This document shows positions 57,837 through 59,717 of a DNA stretch of 59,717 nucleotides, in pieces. Origin of the DNA: Betaproteobacteria bacterium Ga0077540 (GTDB lineage: Bacteria; Pseudomonadota; Gammaproteobacteria; Burkholderiales; Methylophilaceae); NCBI GenBank assembly GCA_001464125.1, contig LNEP01000013.1, positions 1 through 59,717 on the forward strand. Reading direction: 5' to 3'. The notes under the pieces are model-generated. The model was not told the DNA's origin and ran no database searches. It worked only from the letters and a program-made list of their open reading frames with translations. Position 1 is the stretch's first letter. Every line of letters begins with the position of its first letter. The position numbers were made by a program, and so were the translations under genes.

Positions 57837-59195
57837 ATGCATAAACCATTTTTACTGAAAGTGGTGGGTATATTTTCGTTGATTATTTTGATGACATGGG
57901 CGATCAGCTATATCAATGGAATTATTCTAGAGAGGCAACAAAGAAACGAGCAAGTGAAGTATGACATCGCCAAAAGTTCGGCTGGTGAGCAAACAGTCAT
58001 TGGCCCAATATTGGTCGTGCCATATATAGAAGAATATGTAGCAAACTCCGTTGAAAATGGCGTCAATAAAGCAGAGTTAAAACGTGATACCCATTTTGTA
58101 CACATGATGCCTGAACAATTAAACTTAGAAGGTGGATTCACCAACGAATACAAAAAGTTAGGCATTTATAAAGCACTGATGTATCAGTTGGGCGGTCAGG
58201 TGAAGGGTAAATTCAAGCTACCTGCAAATTTAGGTGTTACACCCAAACATCCTAATGGAAAGCTGACTTTTCAAGCTGCCTATGTCAGTTTAGGTATCAG
58301 CGATCCACGTGGCATCTCACAAAAACCAGCGTTTACTTTTAATCACCAAGCTTATCAGTTTGAACAAGGTAGCCAGACAAAAGGATTAGGCAACGGGATA
58401 CATGCGCAAGTTGAAAACCTTAATCAGCCATACGCGCAAACCATTCCGTTTGAATTGACATTCAATTTACGCGGTATGGAGAAATTTCACTTTATACCAG
58501 TCGCAGAAGACAACAACATCCACTTAACATCAAGCTGGCAACATCCGCATTTCAACGGCAGTTTTTTACCTGTACACAAAACAGATAAAAACGGTTTTGA
58601 CGCTAAATGGTCTGTGTCCTCACTCGCAAGCAACAACCAAGCACTTCTCTCAAATGGCCTAGAAAACAATAGCAATCTTGCGTTAGAGTCACTGACCATC
58701 GGCTTTGTAGAGCCCATTAACGTGTATAGTCAGGCTGACCGTGCCACCAAGTATGGCTTACTATTTATTGGTCTGACGTTTGTCGGGTTCTACTTGTTTG
58801 AGCTATTAAAACAATTACGGATACACCCTGCACAATACACGCTCGTTGGCTTATCAATGGCGCTGTTCTATTTACTATTGATTTCTTTCGCAGAACATAT
58901 TGGATTTGCATCGGCGTATATCCTTGCCAGTGCAGCCTGCGTGTTACTGCTTGGTTACTATTTGAGCTATGTGTTGCATAGCAAACTGAATGGTTTTATT
59001 TTCGCAAGTTTGCTCACAGCTTTGTATGGCGCCTTGTTTGGCATACTCGCTTCTGAAGACAATGCATTGTTGATGGGCGCAATATTAGTGTTTGGTTTGT
59101 TGAGTGTGACGATGATTGTTACTAGAAAGATTGATTGGTACCAAATCAGCCAAAAAAACACTGCTTTTGAACCACAGCCTTACGATGTGGTGTAA
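57837..59195 (+). CDS. creD: Inner-membrane protein CreD
   Basis: The 452 residues have an N-terminal span (about 9-28), a large periplasmic domain with QTVIGPILVVPYIEEY and LTSSWQHPHFNGSFLP, and a C-terminal cluster of about five to six spans starting at DRATKYGLLFIGLTFVGFY. It ends TRKIDWYQIS as in E. coli CreD. AAGGAG nine bases upstream of the ATG supports the start. CreD is the main output of CreBC; it affects colicin and beta-lactam or envelope phenotypes in other species, but its biochemical activity is unknown. Confidence 0.93.
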   Translation: MHKPFLLKVVGIFSLIILMTWAISYINGIILERQQRNEQVKYDIAKSSAGEQTVIGPILVVPYIEEYVANSVENGVNKAELKRDTHFVHMMPEQLNLEGGFTNEYKKLGIYKALMYQLGGQVKGKFKLPANLGVTPKHPNGKLTFQAAYVSLGISDPRGISQKPAFTFNHQAYQFEQGSQTKGLGNGIHAQVENLNQPYAQTIPFELTFNLRGMEKFHFIPVAEDNNIHLTSSWQHPHFNGSFLPVHKTDKNGFDAKWSVSSLASNNQALLSNGLENNSNLALESLTIGFVEPINVYSQADRATKYGLLFIGLTFVGFYLFELLKQLRIHPAQYTLVGLSMALFYLLLISFAEHIGFASAYILASAACVLLLGYYLSYVLHSKLNGFIFASLLTALYGALFGILASEDNALLMGAILVFGLLSVTMIVTRKIDWYQISQKNTAFEPQPYDVV

Positions 59196-59197
59196 CC

Positions 59198-59704
59198 ATG
59201 CGCATCCACTTCATCAAAACTAAAATACTTGCGATACTGATTTTGGGTTATCTGATGCCGCAACAAAACATCATTCCAGTCGCACAGGCCACCAACAAAG
59301 ACTGGAATCCCCATAGTTATTGGCATTACCCATGGGGCGCCTCCGGTGTGCATAAAGGCATTGATATTTTTGCCAAGCATGGCACACCAGTCCATGCCAG
59401 CACTTCCGGCATGGTGATGTTTAAAGGCACACTTGCGCGTGGTGGTAACGTGGTTGCCATACTCGGCCCCCAATGGCGCATTCATTACTACGCCCACCTC
59501 AGTCAGATTGATACAGGTTGGTTACACTGGTCTAGCGCAGGTGAAAAAATTGGCCGTGTAGGAACCACGGGCAACGCTATTGGTAAGCCACCACACTTGC
59601 ATTACAGCATTGTTAGGTTTGACCTGCCCCCAACAACCCTACCAGTTTTTATTGAAAAAAGTCCGATTAAAAATCATGTTGCTTGCCTAAGTCTTTGCGC
59701 ATAG
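59198..59704 (+). CDS. M23 family (LytM-type) metallopeptidase
   Basis: The 168-residue product starts 2 bp after the creD stop, so it is in the cre operon. N-terminal hydrophobic segment (about 7-25) likely a signal peptide or anchor. The catalytic zinc site is complete: HKGID (His52, Asp56), HYYAHLS (His100) and PPHLHY (His133, His135), so it should be an active endopeptidase and not a degenerate EnvC/NlpD-type activator. It is small, with only the LytM domain. Its place behind creD links the Cre response to peptidoglycan remodelling. It ends with Cys-Ala. Confidence 0.88.
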   Translation: MRIHFIKTKILAILILGYLMPQQNIIPVAQATNKDWNPHSYWHYPWGASGVHKGIDIFAKHGTPVHASTSGMVMFKGTLARGGNVVAILGPQWRIHYYAHLSQIDTGWLHWSSAGEKIGRVGTTGNAIGKPPHLHYSIVRFDLPPTTLPVFIEKSPIKNHVACLSLCA

Positions 59705-59717
59705 ATAGCAGGTGGAA

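Noticed and set aside
1..59717. CRISPR arrays, tRNA or rRNA genes, insertion sequences, prophage
   Set aside because: No repeated spacer structure, cloverleaf signature, transposase or phage gene was recognised on either strand by eye.

Overview
The window looks like a core-genome segment of a betaproteobacterium of the family Methylophilaceae (Methylotenera-like methylotrophs). The evidence is indirect: housekeeping protein sequences, moderate GC, the block order bamE-dapB-carAB-greA next to glmM-folP-ftsH-rlmE, an Entner-Doudoroff edd/eda pair and Gram-negative LPS core genes. No tRNA, rRNA, CRISPR array, transposase or prophage gene was recognised by eye, so this is mostly stable chromosome.

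Layout. 1-3.8 kb: 5'-truncated ppc, convergent with prfB, which carries the programmed +1 frameshift. 3.8-4.2 kb: decayed arsC. 4.25-12.5 kb: a phosphate-starvation block. It has two tandem pstS genes, pstCAB, a GT4 glycosyltransferase, a secreted zinc-dependent phospholipase C-like protein and a PAP2 phosphatase. Direct repeats with 11-bp spacing that match PhoB boxes precede pstS1, pstC, the phospholipase gene, the glycosyltransferase gene and the PAP2 gene. This suggests a phospholipid-to-glycolipid remodelling module. 12.5-31 kb: housekeeping genes (glmM, folP, ftsH, rlmE, yhbY, greA, carAB, dapB, a bamE fusion, fur, recN, nadK, hrcA, hemH).

31-51.3 kb: LPS core region. The heptose pathway hldD-gmhA-hldE-waaF reads rightward. 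A leftward unit holds a HAD phosphatase, a small kinase, an O-antigen ligase and a GT2. The edd/eda pair carries a 102-bp inverted-repeat element between its genes. A carbamoyltransferase, a double-kinase protein, a 2OG-Fe(II) oxygenase, a GT2, an InaA-like kinase, waaP and waaG then follow, with a divergent waaC and an inverted lpxL-type acyltransferase. Its gene set resembles the Pseudomonas aeruginosa inner-core decoration locus (heptose phosphorylation and carbamoylation), with an oxygenase and a GT2 added.

51.3-55.3 kb: grpE-dnaK-dnaJ, with textbook sigma-32 promoters before grpE and dnaK. 55.3-59.7 kb: a previously unlisted 44-codon secreted microprotein with its own Shine-Dalgarno sequence and terminator, then creB-creC-creD and an M23 peptidase. 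A perfect cre-tag lies in front of creD.

Start codons were moved from the longest reading frame wherever a better-placed ATG/GTG and Shine-Dalgarno sequence was visible; each entry says so. All functional calls come from reading motifs and remembered family sequences; no database search was possible.
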